DNA of 64,000 nucleotides from Mercurialis annua (taxonomy: Eukaryota; Streptophyta; Magnoliopsida; Malpighiales; Euphorbiaceae), in the NCBI RefSeq assembly GCF_937616625.2, contig NC_065576.1, positions 17,300,501 to 17,364,500 on the forward strand, given 5' to 3'. Both the position numbers and the translations under genes were made by a program. Position 1 is the first letter of the stretch. Each line of letters opens with the position of its first letter. The notes under the pieces were generated by a model. That model had not been told where the DNA came from. It was given only the letters and a program-made list of their open reading frames with translations, and did not search any database. This document shows, piece after piece, positions 26,711 to 37,489 of the stretch.

Positions 26711-29163
26711 TTTGGTTTAAATTGCTAAAAAGGTGAAAGGCTTGGATTTGTTTCGTAACGTTTGTAAACGTTTGGCTTTGTTTCATAGCATTTGAAAACG
26801 TTTGGCTTAAATTGCTAAAAAGGTGAAACGCTTTGATTTGTCTCGTAACGTTTGTAAACGTTTGGCTATGTTTCGTAAAGTTTGTAAACGTTTTGCTTAA
26901 ATTGCTAAAAAGTTGAAGCGTTTGGATTTGGTTCGTAATGTTTGTAAACGTTTTGCTTAAATTGTTAAAAAGGTGAAACGCTTGGATTTGTTACGTAACG
27001 TTTGTAAATGTTTGGCATAAAATGCTAAAAAGGTGAAACGCTTGGATTTGTCTCGTAATTTTTGTAAACGTTTGGCTTTGTTTCGAAACGTTTGTAAACG
27101 TTTGGCTTAAATTGCTAAAAAAGGTAAAACGCTTGGATTTGTTTCGTAACGTTTGTAAACTTTTCGCTTAAAATGCTAAATAGGTGAAACGCTTGGATTT
27201 GTTTCGTAATGTTTGTAAACGTTTAGCTAAAATCGCTAAAATGGGGAAACGTTTGGATTTGTTTCGTAACGTTTGTAAACGTTTGGCTTAAATTGCTTAA
27301 AAGGTGAAACACTTGGATTTGTTTCGTAACGTTTGTAAATGTTTGGCTTAAATTGCTAAAAATGTGAAACGTTCGGATTTGTTTCGTAACGTTTTAAACG
27401 TTTGGTTTTGTTTCGTATCATTTATATAAGTTTGGCTTAAATCGCTAAAAAGGTAAAACGCTTGGATTTGTTTCATAACGTTTGTAATTGTTTGGCTTAA
27501 ATCGCTAAACTGGGAAAACGTTTGAATTTGTCTAGTAACGTTTGTAAACGTTTGGCTTAATTTGCTAAAAAGGTGAAACGTTAGAATTTATTTCGTAAGG
27601 TTTGTAAATGTTTGGCTTAAATTGCTAAAAAGGTCAAACGCTTGGATTTGTTTTGTAACGTTTTTAACGTTTGGCTTAAATAGCTAAAAAGGTGAAACAT
27701 TTGTATTTGTTTCGTAACGTTTGTTAACGTTTGACTTAAATCGATAAACAGGGGAAACGTTTGGTTTAATTTCAAAACGTTTGGCTTAAATCGCTAAAAT
27801 GGAAAAACGTTTGGATTTGTTTCGTAACATTTGTAAACGTTTGGCTTAAATCGCTAAAAAGGTGTAACGTTTAGTTTCATAACGTTTGGATTGGTTTTGT
27901 AACGTTTGTAAACTTTTTGCTTAAATCGCTAAAAAAGTGAAACGTTTCTATTCGTTTCGTAACGTTTTAAACGTTTGGCTTAAATCGCTAAAATGGGGAA
28001 ACATTTGGATTTGTTTCGTAACATTTGTAAACGTTTCACTTAAATCGCTAAAAAGGTTAAACATTTGGATTTGTTTCGTAGCATTTGTACACGTTTGGCT
28101 TATATTGCTAAAAAGGGGAAACATTTGGATTTGTTTCGTAATGTTTGTAAGCGTTTGGCTTATATTGCTAAAAAGGTGAAATACTTGGAATTGTTTAGTA
28201 ATGTTTATAAACATTTCACTTCAATCATAGAAAAGGAGAAACGTTTGCATTTGTTTCGTAACGTTTGTAAATATTTGTCATAAATCGCTAAAATGGGGAA
28301 ACGTTTGGATTTGTTTCGTAACCTTTGTAAACGTTGGGCTTAAATCACTAAAAAGGTAAAACGTTTGGATTTTTTTCGTTACGTTTGTAAACGTTTGGCT
28401 TAAATCAATAAAAAGGTAAACTGTTTGTATTTGTTTCGTAATGTTTGTAAACGTTTGGCTTCAATCGCAACAAAGGAGAAACGTTTGGATTTGTTTCGTA
28501 ATATTTGTAAAAGTTCGTCTTAAATCGGTAAAATTGGGAAACGTTTAGATTTGTTTAGTAACGTTTCTAAACGTTTGGCTTATATCACTAAAAAGGAGAA
28601 ACGTTTGGATTTGTTTCGTAACGTTTGTTAACGTTTGGCTTAAATCGCTAAAATGGGCAAACATTTTGGTTTGTTTCGTAATGTTTGTAAATATTTGGAT
28701 TTGTTTCGTAATGTTTGTGAACATTTGGATTTGTTTCGTAACGTTTGTAAATGGTTGGTTTTGTGTCGTAACGTTTCTAAACGTTTGGCTTAAATCGCTA
28801 AAATGGGGAAACGTTTGGATTTGTTTCTTAACGTTTCTAAACGATTGGCTTTAATTGCTAAAAAGATGAAACGTTTGGATTTATTTCGTAACGTTTATAA
28901 ACGATTAGCTTAAATTGCTAAAAATGTGAAAAGTTTGTTTTTGTCAGGTAATGTTTGGATTTGTTTCGTAATCTTTGTAAACGTTTGGCTTAAATCGCTA
29001 AAAAGGCGAAACGTTTGGATTTGTTTAGAAACGTTTGTAAACGTTTGGCTTAAATCACTAAAAAGGGGAAACGTTTGGATTTGTTTTGTAACGTTTGTAA
29101 ACATTTGGCTTAAGTCGCAAAAAAGGTTCAACGTTTGGATTTGTTTCGTAACGTTTATAAACG
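26711..29163 (+). repeat. Higher-order repeat, 2.45 kb, copy 1 of a second series
   Basis: Repeats immediately downstream from 29164. Markers: GGCTTTGTTTCATAGCATTT (26774 and 29227), the GTCTCGTAATTTTTG unit (27049 and 29503), the AAACTGGGAAAACG unit (27507 and 30076), and the paired half-units near 28666 and 31237. The offset starts at 2453 and becomes 2571 after about 118 bp of extra units in the second copy. It crosses the right edge of the 9.6-kb duplication, so the two events overlap. Confidence 0.85.
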
Positions 29164-31734
29164 TTTGGTTTAAATTTCTAAAAAGGTGAAAGGCTTGGAT
29201 TTCTTTCGTAACGTTTGTAAACGTTTGGCTTTGTTTCATAGCATTTGAAAACGTTTGGCTTAAATTGGTAAAAAGGTGAAACGCTTTGATTTGTCTCGTA
29301 ACGTTTGTAAACGTTTGGCTATGTTTCGTAACGTTTGTAAACGTTTTGCTTAAATTGCTAAAAAGTTGATGCGTTTGGATTTGGTTCGTAATGTTTGTAA
29401 ACGTTTTGCTTAAATTGTTAAAAAGGTGAAACGCTTGGATTTGTTTCGTAACGTTTGTAAATGTTTGGCATAAAATGCTAAAAAGGTGAAACGCTTGGAT
29501 TTGTCTCGTAATTTTTGTAAACGTTTGGCTTTGTTTCGTAACGTTTGTAAACGTTTGGCTTAAATTGCTAAAAAAGGTGAAACGCTTGGATTTGTTTCGT
29601 AACGTTTGTAAACTTTTCGCTTAAAATGCTAAAAAGGTGAAACGCTTGGATTTGTTTCGTAATGTTTGTAAACGTTTAGCTTAAATTGCTAAATAGGTGA
29701 AACGTTTGGATTTGTTTCGTAACGTTTGTAAACGTTTGGCTTAAATTGCTAAAAAGGGAAAACATTTAGATTTTTTTCATAACAATTTAAACGTTTAGCT
29801 AAAATCGCTAAAATGGGAAAACATTTGGATTTGTTTCGTAACATTTGTAAACGTTTGGCTTAAATTGCTTAAAAGGTGAAACACTTGGATTTGTTTCATA
29901 ACGTTTGTAAATGTTTGGCTTATATTGCTAAAAATGTGAAACGTTCGGATTTTTTTCGTAACGTTTTAAACGTTTGGTTTTGTTTCGTATCGTTTATATA
30001 AGTTTGGCTTAAATCGCTAAAAAGGTAAAACGCTTGGATTTGTTTCATAACGTTTGTAATTGTTTGGCTTAAATCGCTAAACTGGGAAAACGTTTGAATT
30101 TGTCTAGTAACTTTTGTAAACGTTTGGCTTAATTTGCTAAAAAGGGGAAACGTTAGAATTTATTTCGTAAGGTTTGTAAATGTTTGGCTTAAATTGCTAA
30201 AAAGGTCAAACGCTTGGATTTGTTTCGTAACGTTTTTAACGTTTGGCTTAAATAGCTAAAAAGGTGAAACATTTGTATTTGTTTCGTAACGTTTGTTAAC
30301 GTTTGACTTAAATCTATAAAAAGGGGAAACGTTTTGTTTAATTTCAAAACGTTTGGCTTAAATCGCTAAAATGGAAAAACTTTTGGATTTGTTTCGTAAC
30401 ATTTGTAAACGTTTGGCTTAAATCGCTAAAAAGGTGTAACGTTTAGTTTCATAACGTTTGGATTGGTTTTGTAACGTTTGTAAACTTTTTGCTTAAATCG
30501 CTAAAAAAGTGAAACGTTTCTATTCGTTTCGTAACGTTTTAAACGTTTGGCTTAAATCGCTAAAATGGGAAACATTTGGATTTGTTTCGTAACATTTGTA
30601 AACGTTTCACTTAAATCGCTAAAAAGGTTAAACATTTGGATTTGTTTCGTAGCATTTGTACACGTTTGGCTTATATTGCTAAAAAGGGGAAACATTTGGA
30701 TTTGTTTCGTAATGTTTGTAAGCGTTTGGCTTATATTGCTAAAAAGGTGAAATACTTGGATTTGTTTAGTAATGTTTATAAACATTTTACTTCAATCATA
30801 GAAAAGGAGAAACGTTTGCATTTGTTTCGTAACGTTTGTAAATATTTGTCATAAATCGCTAAAATGGGGAAACGTTTGGATTTGTTTCGTAACCTTTGTA
30901 AACGTTGGGCTTAAATCACTAAAAAGGTAAAACGTTTGGATTTTTTTCGTTACGTTTGTAAACGTTTGGCTTAAATCGATAAAAAGGTAAACTGTTTGTA
31001 TTTGTTTCGTAATGTTTGTAAACGTTTGGCTTCAATCGCAACAAAGGAGAAACGTTTGGATTTGTTTCGTAATATTTGTAAAAGTTCGTCTTAAATCGGT
31101 AAAATAGGGAAACGTTTAGATTTGTTTCGTAACGTTTGTAAACGTTTGGCTTAAATCACTAAAAAGGAGAAACGTTTGGATTTGTTTCGTAACGTTTGTT
31201 AACGTTTGGCTTAAATCTCTAAAATGGGCAAACATTTTGGTTTGTTTCGTAATGTTTGTAAATATTTGGATTTGTTTCGTAATGTTTGTAAACATTTGGA
31301 TTTGTTTCGTAACGTTTGTAAATGGTTGGTTTTTTTTCGTAACGTTTCTAAACGTTTGGCTTAAATCGCTAAAATGGGGAAACGTTTGGATTTGTTTCTT
31401 ATCGTTTCTAAACGATTGGCTTTAATTGCTAAAAAGATGAAACGTTTGGATTTATTTCGTAACGTTTATAAACGATTAGCTTAAATTGCTAAAAATGTAA
31501 AAAGTTTGTTTTTGTCAGGTAATGTTTGGATTTGTTTCGTAATCTTTGTAAACGTTTGGCTTAAATCGCTAAAAAGGCGAAACGTTTGGATTTGTTTAGA
31601 AACGTTTGTAAACGTTTGGCTTAAATCACTAAAAAGGGGAAAAGTTTGGATTTGTTTTGTAACGTTTGTAAACATTTGGCTTAAGTCGCAAAAAAGGTTC
31701 AACGTTTGGATTTGTTTCGTAACGTTTGTAAACG
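29164..31734 (+). repeat. Higher-order repeat, 2.57 kb, copy 2 of a second series
   Basis: Close copy of 26711-29163 with roughly two extra units inserted near 29700-29800. It ends at about 31734, where the sequence departs from the expected units into AAGTCGCGAAAGAGG. A run of 30-bp half-units is carried at 31237-31355, as at 28666-28784 in copy 1. Confidence 0.85.
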
Positions 31735-32422
31735 TTTGGCTTAAGTCGCGAAAGAGGTGAAACACTTATATTTAAATTGCTAAAAAAGCTAAACGTTTGG
31801 ATTTGTTTCATAACATTTGTAAACGTTTGTCTTAAATTTCTAAAAAGGTGAAACGTTTGAATTTATTTTGTAACGTTTGTAAACGTTTGGCTTAAATCGC
31901 TAAAAAGGTGAAACATTTGGTTTGATTTCGTAACGTTTGTAAACGTTTGGTTTAAATTGCTAAAAAGGTGAAATGCTTGGATTTGTTTCATAGCGTTGGT
32001 AAACAGTTGGCTTAAATCGCTAAAAAGGCGAAACGTTTGGATTTATTTCGTAACGTTTGTAAACGTTCGGCTTAAATCACTAATAGGTGAAACGTTTTGT
32101 TTTGTTTCGTAAGGTTTGTAATCATTCGTCTTAAATAGCTAAAAAGGAGAAATATTTGGTTTAGTTTCATAACGTTTGTAAACGTTCGGCTTAAATCGCT
32201 AAAATGGGGAAACGTTTGGATTTGTTTCGTAAGGTTTGTAAACGATTGGTTTTGTTTTGTAATGTTTGTAAACGTTTGGCTTAAATCGCTAAAACTTTGA
32301 AACTTTTGGATTTGTTTTTATAACGTTTTAAACGTTTGGTTTTGTGTCGTAACGTTTGTAAACGATTGGCTTAAATCGCTCAAAAGGTGAAACTTTAGGA
32401 TTGGTTTCGTAACGTTTGTAAA

Positions 32423-32427
32423 GGTTT
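32423..32427 (+). other. Target-site duplication, left (GGTTT), copia element
   Basis: The five bases before the LTR start TGTTGG are GGTTT. The right flank has CGTTT. The expected satellite bases here are CGTTT (from AAACGTTTGG), so one substitution has hit the left copy. Removing the element and one duplicate leaves an uninterrupted monomer. Confidence 0.8.
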
Positions 32428-32799
32428 TGTTGGACCTTAATTGACTCAATATCCCTTCTATTTTGACCATGACAATTAACACCAAATGTTCTAATATTCT
32501 GTCTAAGTGTTTAGGAAACCCTGGGAACACTCGGAAAGCAAATCAGACATCTCTACCTATAATCGAATTTTTTCGATCACTAAGCTATCCAATGGAAGCT
32601 GGCGGGCGTCAATTTATGTTTGCGGGCGCGAACTTTTTCAGCCATGAAAGGGGCTGAAGCTTGCGAGTGCCAAGTTTCACAAGCATTGAGAGCAAACTCT
32701 AGTTCGCGGGCGCCAACATTACTTAGCAGGCGCGAAGTTCAAATTTCTAGAAGCTGATTTACAACGGTCATTTATTGCACCCAACGAAGTGCTGACACT
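32428..32799 (+). repeat. 5' LTR remnant (first ~370 bp)
   Basis: Matches the first part of the 3' LTR (42398 to about 42763) from TGTTGGACCTTAATTGA to GTGCTGACACT. Homology then stops abruptly and gag coding sequence follows at once. The missing part comprises the promoter half of the LTR, R, U5, the primer-binding site, the leader and the start of gag. With the TATA region lost, this end can no longer start an RNA. Confidence 0.9.
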
Positions 32800-33620
32800 C
32801 CCCTTGAGGAGATTGCTTACTTGAAAAACAACAAGTGCATGTCCACTCTTTATCATGTATTCTCTAGAGAAGAAGGAGGAAAAAAAATTCATTGTCAAAC
32901 CGCCAAAGAGATATGGATTACTCTTGAGAATTATCATGAAGGAACTAGTGAAGTTAAGTTCAAGAAGATTCAACTCCTAACTCAAGAATATGAGATGTTC
33001 TTCCACAAGGCCGGAGAGAAGGTGACCGAGATGACCAACCGACTTCTCAAGATTATTGAGGCATTAAGAAAGTATGGGAAGCACTACTCCAAGGCGGATG
33101 TCAATAGAAAAATCTTGAGGTCTTTGCCAAGGAGTCTCTCTGAGTCAAAGGTTACTTCCATTGAGGAAGTAAATGATCTCACAAAGCTCAACACCGATGA
33201 ATTAATTGGTAAGCTTCACACCTTTGAAATGTACATTGAAAGGGAAGAACCTATAGAAGAAAAGAAGATGGTGCTAGCTTTGAAGGCCAAGGAGACCAAG
33301 GTTAAAGAAACCAAGGCAAAGGAAGCTAAGGAGTCAAGCTACTCTAGTGATGATGAGTTTCTTGAATTGGACTCGGATGATGGGAGTGACAAAGAAATGG
33401 CCTTGTTCACCAAGAGATAGAACAACTATATCAAGAGGAAGCAAGACAAAAGCAAGAGAGAATTTCACAAAAGGCCCTTCAAGAAGGAAGATGTGAAGTG
33501 CTATGAGTGTGCAAGAAATGCCATATGAAAAATGAGTGCAACAACAATGAGAAGAGTCTACAAAGACCACATAGGAAAGATAAGGAAGTCAAGAAAAGGG
33601 CTTACAAAGTGACATGATGA
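32800..33620 (+). pseudogene. gag: Copia gag (UBN2 domain), truncated and broken
   Basis: Encodes the copia-type gag polypeptide that would coat the element's RNA in virus-like particles. The frame is open from the deletion junction, so the N-terminus is missing and no ATG here is the native start. Family signatures are the segment TAKEIWITLENYHEGT (about 32900-32947), then KFKKIQLLTQEYEMF, then KILRSLPRSLSES, and VTSIEEVNDL. A lysine/glutamate-rich tail follows. A TAG at 33418-33420 interrupts it. The nucleocapsid zinc knuckle near 33500-33540 is also split: CYEC is in one frame and the H...C part in another, with a TGA between. Identification is firm at family level. Confidence 0.88.
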
Positions 33621-34612
33621 CTCTAGTGAAGAGGATGAGGACTATGAGACTCAAAGATCCAGCATTTGTTTCATGCCTAATATAGAGGAAGCCTCTCCTA
33701 TATCTCTTCTTCTTCTATTGATGATCTCCCTACCCATGATCATGAGAAGGTGGAAATGATGAAAACTATGGCTAAGAAAGTCAATAGCTATAAGAGAAAA
33801 AATTTGAAAAACAAAGAAGATTTTTCCTTACTTGAGGCTAAAATTAATGATTTTTAAAAACAAATTGTTAATTTAAATTTACAAAATGAATCCTTGAAAA
33901 ATTCAAATTCTCTACTCAATACCTCCAATCTCACTTCTCTCAACTCTTTGAAAGAAGAGAATGAGAAATTAAAAAAAGAAGTGGTTGAGTACAAAACTTC
34001 TTTGACTTTCCAAAGACCTTCTTCTTCTAAGGAAGGATTGGGTTTTGTGGTTAGTTGCTCATCATCTCCACCCTCTAGAACCATTTTCAAGAGAGCTAGA
34101 ACAATACAATCTTCTTCTATAGATGTGGAGTTCACAAAGGAGACAACACCCTCTAGTCCTTCTATGACTAAGATGGATGTCGATCCTCCTCAAGCTAAGG
34201 CCAACACATCTAAGGATGATAAGCCTAAAGTTACCAAGCCAAGAATTCCATCAAATACTAAGGCTAAGGACACTAGACCAAGCATTCCCAAGAATGCTAG
34301 GCCTAGAGGTCCCAACCCCAAGGGACAACCACCCAAAGGCAAGAATGCTCACACCAACCCAAGACAACCTCACACATGTTGCTCTTGTGGTAAGGATGCT
34401 CCTTCAACTCATTCTAGAACATGGAGACCTAAGCCTAAAAAGGCTAAGTCAACCATTAGATGTTTCTATTGCATGAAGGTTGGACATACAAATGGAAGGT
34501 GCTATGTGAGGCAAATCTACTTGAACTTGGTTCACTTGGATGATTCCAAGACTAACCCTCAAGGACCCAAAGTACATTTGGGTACCTAAAATTTCTTAAT
34601 TCCTTTGTGTAT
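33621..34612 (+). pseudogene. Gag-pol linker with second zinc knuckle
   Basis: Continues the polyprotein after gag. It contains a short coiled-coil-like stretch (about 33894-33990, leucine and lysine rich), a proline/lysine-rich basic segment (34200-34450), and an intact CX2CX4HX4C knuckle reading CFYCMKVGHTNGRC at 34461-34502. A stretch of this kind between gag and protease is usual in SIRE-type elements; binding to element RNA is inferred from the knuckle. A stop in the lead-in (TGA near 33614) and a TAA near 33855 break the frame upstream; the readable part runs 33894-34589. Confidence 0.7.
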
Positions 34613-34620
34613 TATGGGGT

Positions 34621-35012
34621 AAAGGAGTAGCCATCAATGAAAATCGACCTTGGATTGTGGATAGTGGGTGCTTAAGGCACATGTCCGGAACTTCAAAGCT
34701 ATTCACAACCCTTCAATCAAAGGATGGTGGCTATGTAACCTTTGGTGACAATGCAAAAGGAAAAGTGGTTACTATTGGTAAGATTGGTAAGACTTCAAAC
34801 TCATCTTCTTGCATTAGAAATGTTCTCTTAGTTGATGGTTTGAAGCATAACTTGTTGAGTGTAAGTCAATTATGTGATAATTTGACTCTAAGGCTTGCTA
34901 CATTACTCAAGTGAGTGATAACAAGACCATCCTTAAAGGAGAAAGGAGTGCAAATATTTACATAATTGACTTAGACTCAACTTCTAACAAGAATCTCAAG
35001 TGTCTTATGTCC
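34621..35012 (+). pseudogene. Copia aspartic protease and start of the pre-integrase domain (split)
   Basis: The retropepsin active site appears as WIVDSGCLRHMSG, with the catalytic Asp codon at 34660-34662. DSGC followed by HM is the hallmark of plant copia proteases; the usual Ser after Cys is Leu here. The domain would cut the polyprotein. The segment GLKHNLLSVSQLCD (about 34840-34881) closes it. A frameshift near 34890-34905 makes the local frame stop at 34912-34914, while another frame continues with GERSANIYIIDLDS up to the solo LTR. The rest of the pre-integrase domain resumes at 37485. Confidence 0.85.
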
Positions 35013-35017
35013 ACAAA
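35013..35017 (+). other. Target-site duplication, left (ACAAA), solo LTR
   Basis: ACAAA directly precedes the LTR start TGTAATACCCC and recurs exactly at 37485-37489. Confidence 0.93.
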
Positions 35018-36009
35018 TGTAATACCCCAAAATATTTAAGTATTTAATTGGACCATGTGTCCAGTCCTGATTCGCCAGAGTGGCGATATTGGAAATAATT
35101 TTCAAGAAATTAAAGTGAATAAGTCATTAGTAGGTCGGTCTTGGGAAAGTAATTATGCGGAATTTAATATCATATTCCAATAAATAAAGTTGGAATTTTA
35201 ATTAAAAGGAAAAATGACAAGAAAAGTCCCAAACTAGAGTTCAAGGACTAAAGTGGTACTTTAACCAGTTAAGTCCCAAAAAGGGAAATTATTTTGGCAA
35301 TGTCCGCGAAATGTTTTATAGTTTATATGGTAAAAGTCTCGGGTCAATCGGAGACCTTTTAAAATTTGGACGCAGATGCGTTTTGGGCTAAATTGCAACT
35401 TTGAAAAGTTCAAGGACCAAAGTGCAAATTAACCAATTAAATCTCGAGAACAGTAATTAAAAGATTATTGACGGAAAATAATAATTTTGAGTTAGTGTAA
35501 TTTATATGGATATTAATAATACGTATGAAAACGAGTTAAAAGGATAATTTAACCGTTTGGTTGAATTAGAAAGTTTAAAAGAGAAATGGTTTGAGTTAAA
35601 GAAATGAAGGATTTAAGTGGCTAATAATATATATGTAAACTTTGGATCAGCAAAACCATAGAGAGAGAAGGAAAGGAGAGTCAGAGAGAAAAGAAAGAAA
35701 ATGTGACGATCGATTCGATCGGCCGCCGTTTCTCGTCCAAATCGAGCGTTCTTTATATCGATTTGTTCAGAATTCGATTCTCTATCGTTTATAAGCTTCA
35801 AATCGAGGTAAGCTTGACGTTTTTATTGTGAGAATTAGTAAATAAGGGTTATTTCGTTTTAACGAATTAAATGAATCGCAATCGCGTTTCTATAGTCGTT
35901 TTTGGTGAGAATCGAATTGGATTATGTGTTATAGTAAAGTGGAAGCATGTCGGGAGTGTCGGCAAGCGGCAAAGCGCCCGGAAAATGACTTTGCTGGGGG
36001 CTGAATGCA

Positions 36010-36093
36010 GTGTGCGCACGCACACCTGTGTGCGAACGCACACAGGACCGTGCGAACGCACGGGACCTTTTGTGCGCTCGCACAGCCAGCAAT
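36010..36093 (+). promoter_or_regulatory. Cluster of four GC-rich inverted repeats in the solo LTR
   Basis: Four adjacent dyads with 2-bp centres: TGTGCG-CA-CGCACA, CCTGTGTGCG-AA-CGCACACAGG (10-bp arms), CCGTGCG-AA-CGCACGG and TGTGCG-CT-CGCACA. Each is perfect in its arms. Placement in the middle of the LTR suggests protein binding or RNA hairpins. The role is inferred; only the symmetry is observed. Confidence 0.7.
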
Positions 36094-36889
36094 CGCGCCT
36101 ATTTGGGCCTTTTGCCCCGTTTAAACCTAGTTTTCGACTTTTAAGGTGTCGAACATTGAAAAGGAAATAAGGACCCCGAAAATGAGAAATTTGGATATCG
36201 AACATAACGTCTTCGATTAGAGTTTCGAGATATAAGGAACCTAAGTTTAAGAATCGATGAATAAGAGATATAACAAATATCTTGACTAAGTATTAGAATA
36301 CGATCAAAGTTAAAAGTCATATTCAAAATACGATTATATTAACCGAAGTTTATAACTTAGGGTTTTGATATTAAACCTGCGTTTATGAATTAAACGTACC
36401 GGTGATTCGGATAAGTAACTGACGTATCAACGAGCTACCAGACCGATGAGCTGGGATAGCTAAAGAATCAAACGACGCATGGAGCTCGCATTCATGGGAT
36501 CTTATTATTATTATTATTTGGAAAGCGGTCAGTTTTGAGTAGCAAACTTACTTTCGCGTATTATTATTATTATAAAAGTTATTTCGTACAATATGAATAT
36601 TAATATCAGTACATCGCGTGAAGATGAGTTGCTTGTATATGATAGTATGTTTGATGAGTTCGATTATATGAATGTTCTTATATCTGTTGTTTAGAAGATG
36701 AGCATCTAATGTGCGGTCCGAAGAGACCAACTACCTATTGGGTGTCAATAGGCTGCGTGATCACCAGTATTGAGCCAGTCTAGAGTGTCTGACTTTGTGA
36801 TTAAGAAGATTTAATGTATTTCTGCATGATATGATACGAATACGATACGAGAGTGAACTCGGTTACTGTGTAACCTGAGCCCCGTATCT

Positions 36890-37018
36890 AGTGGGTTGGA
36901 CCCACCAGTGAGTTAGACCCACCAGTGAGTTGGACTCACACTTTGATTTCGATACGAGTGAGCACTCGGCTACGGTGTAGTCTAGAGTCCCCGTATCTAG
37001 TGAGTTGGACTCACACTT
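36890..37018 (+). repeat. Short tandem repeat in the solo LTR
   Basis: Three nearby copies of a CCACCAGTGAGTT or GTGAGTTGGACTCAC motif, then a second copy of the larger block CGATACGAG...CCCCGTATCTAG (from 36840 and from 36950). It is a local duplication within the LTR. Confidence 0.7.
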
Positions 37019-37484
37019 TTAAATTAAAAATGTTTGATGTTACTTATATTATTTAAGTAAACATACGATGCTATATTTTAATAATACCATTAGTAACTTG
37101 CAAACTCACTCAATATTTTCCCAAATACTGACCCCTCACTCTGATGTTTGCAGGTAGTCGGAGTCGGATCAGAAAAAACATCTCCATTGTGCCAGAAGTC
37201 ATTGGACTTGCACAAGTATGAGTTCCTAGAGCTGCAGTAGTCAGTAGTTGTTAGTATTAGATAGACGCTTTAACTTCAAATGGTATTTTATATTGTAAAA
37301 TCTGATATGATACTTTAATATCTATAAGTATATTATTTGAAAGAGTTTCCCGAAAATGTTTTATATATACTATTATGTTTTTAATTGCGAAAAATTATTA
37401 GTGGTTTCAGGCTTGCTATGGGTTTCGGAACTACCACTCCCATTCTCTAGCACCGGTCTCGGCTCAATCAATTCGGTCGTGACA

Positions 37485-37489
37485 ACAAA
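37485..37489 (+). other. Target-site duplication, right (ACAAA), solo LTR
   Basis: Exact copy of 35013-35017; copia coding sequence resumes in its expected place immediately after it. Confidence 0.93.

Larger units (their letters stand above)
18841..28449 (+). repeat. 9.6-kb tandem duplication, copy 2
   Basis: Near-identical copy of 9201-18840. The junction at about 18841-18850 keeps the 60-bp register: the unit is a splice of the left half of one monomer and the right half of another, with no filler bases. Past about 28450 the sequence continues into units absent from the end of copy 1, which defines the right edge. It carries its own copies of the nested 1.79-kb repeat (24470 and 26256). 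Confidence 0.92.
1..32427 (+). repeat. 60-bp satellite array, block A (forward)
   Basis: A tandem array with a 60-bp unit; a clean copy of the consensus can be read at 54061-54120. The unit is a heterodimer of two 30-bp halves. Half A contains GTTTCGTAAC and GTTTGTAAAC; half B contains GCTAAAAAGGTG; both halves end in the palindrome AAACGTTT followed by GG. Units differ by substitutions, 1-bp indels and the loss or gain of whole halves. Most differences fall at the five CpG sites. Reading frames of 60-150 codons occur on both strands with a 20-residue period (for example FHLFSDLSQTFTNVTKQIQT on the minus strand), because 60 is divisible by three and several frames lack stops. They have no gene-like start context, no conserved length and no codon-position bias that I can see, so I treat them as repeat artefacts. 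The block ends at the target site of the copia element. I cannot assign the satellite to a named family. Confidence 0.97.
35018..37484 (+). mobile_element. Solo LTR of a Ty3/gypsy-type element, 2.47 kb
   Basis: The segment starts TGTAATACCCC and ends GGTCGTGACA, the TG...CA ends and TACCCC start typical of plant gypsy LTRs. A perfect 5-bp duplication (ACAAA) flanks it. It has no gag or pol coding sequence, primer-binding site or polypurine tract, so I read it as the product of recombination between two LTRs. It lies within the copia pre-integrase coding region. Inside are a cluster of GC-rich inverted repeats (36010-36093), TTA microsatellites (36503-36522 and 36560-36573) and a small tandem repeat with GAGTTGGACTCACAC (36895-37018). 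Short reading frames inside it (for example 35871-36170) have no recognisable domains. A non-autonomous element without coding sequence is less likely, because no second LTR is seen. Confidence 0.9.

Noticed and set aside
28065..31811. Overlapping plus and minus frames, as possible overlapping genes
   Set aside because: Both follow from the stop-free 60-bp unit and are duplicated by the 2.57-kb repeat.
35871..36205. Coding frames on both strands in the solo LTR
   Set aside because: They lie over the GC-rich dyads, show no domain, and the LTR boundaries with target duplication explain the region.
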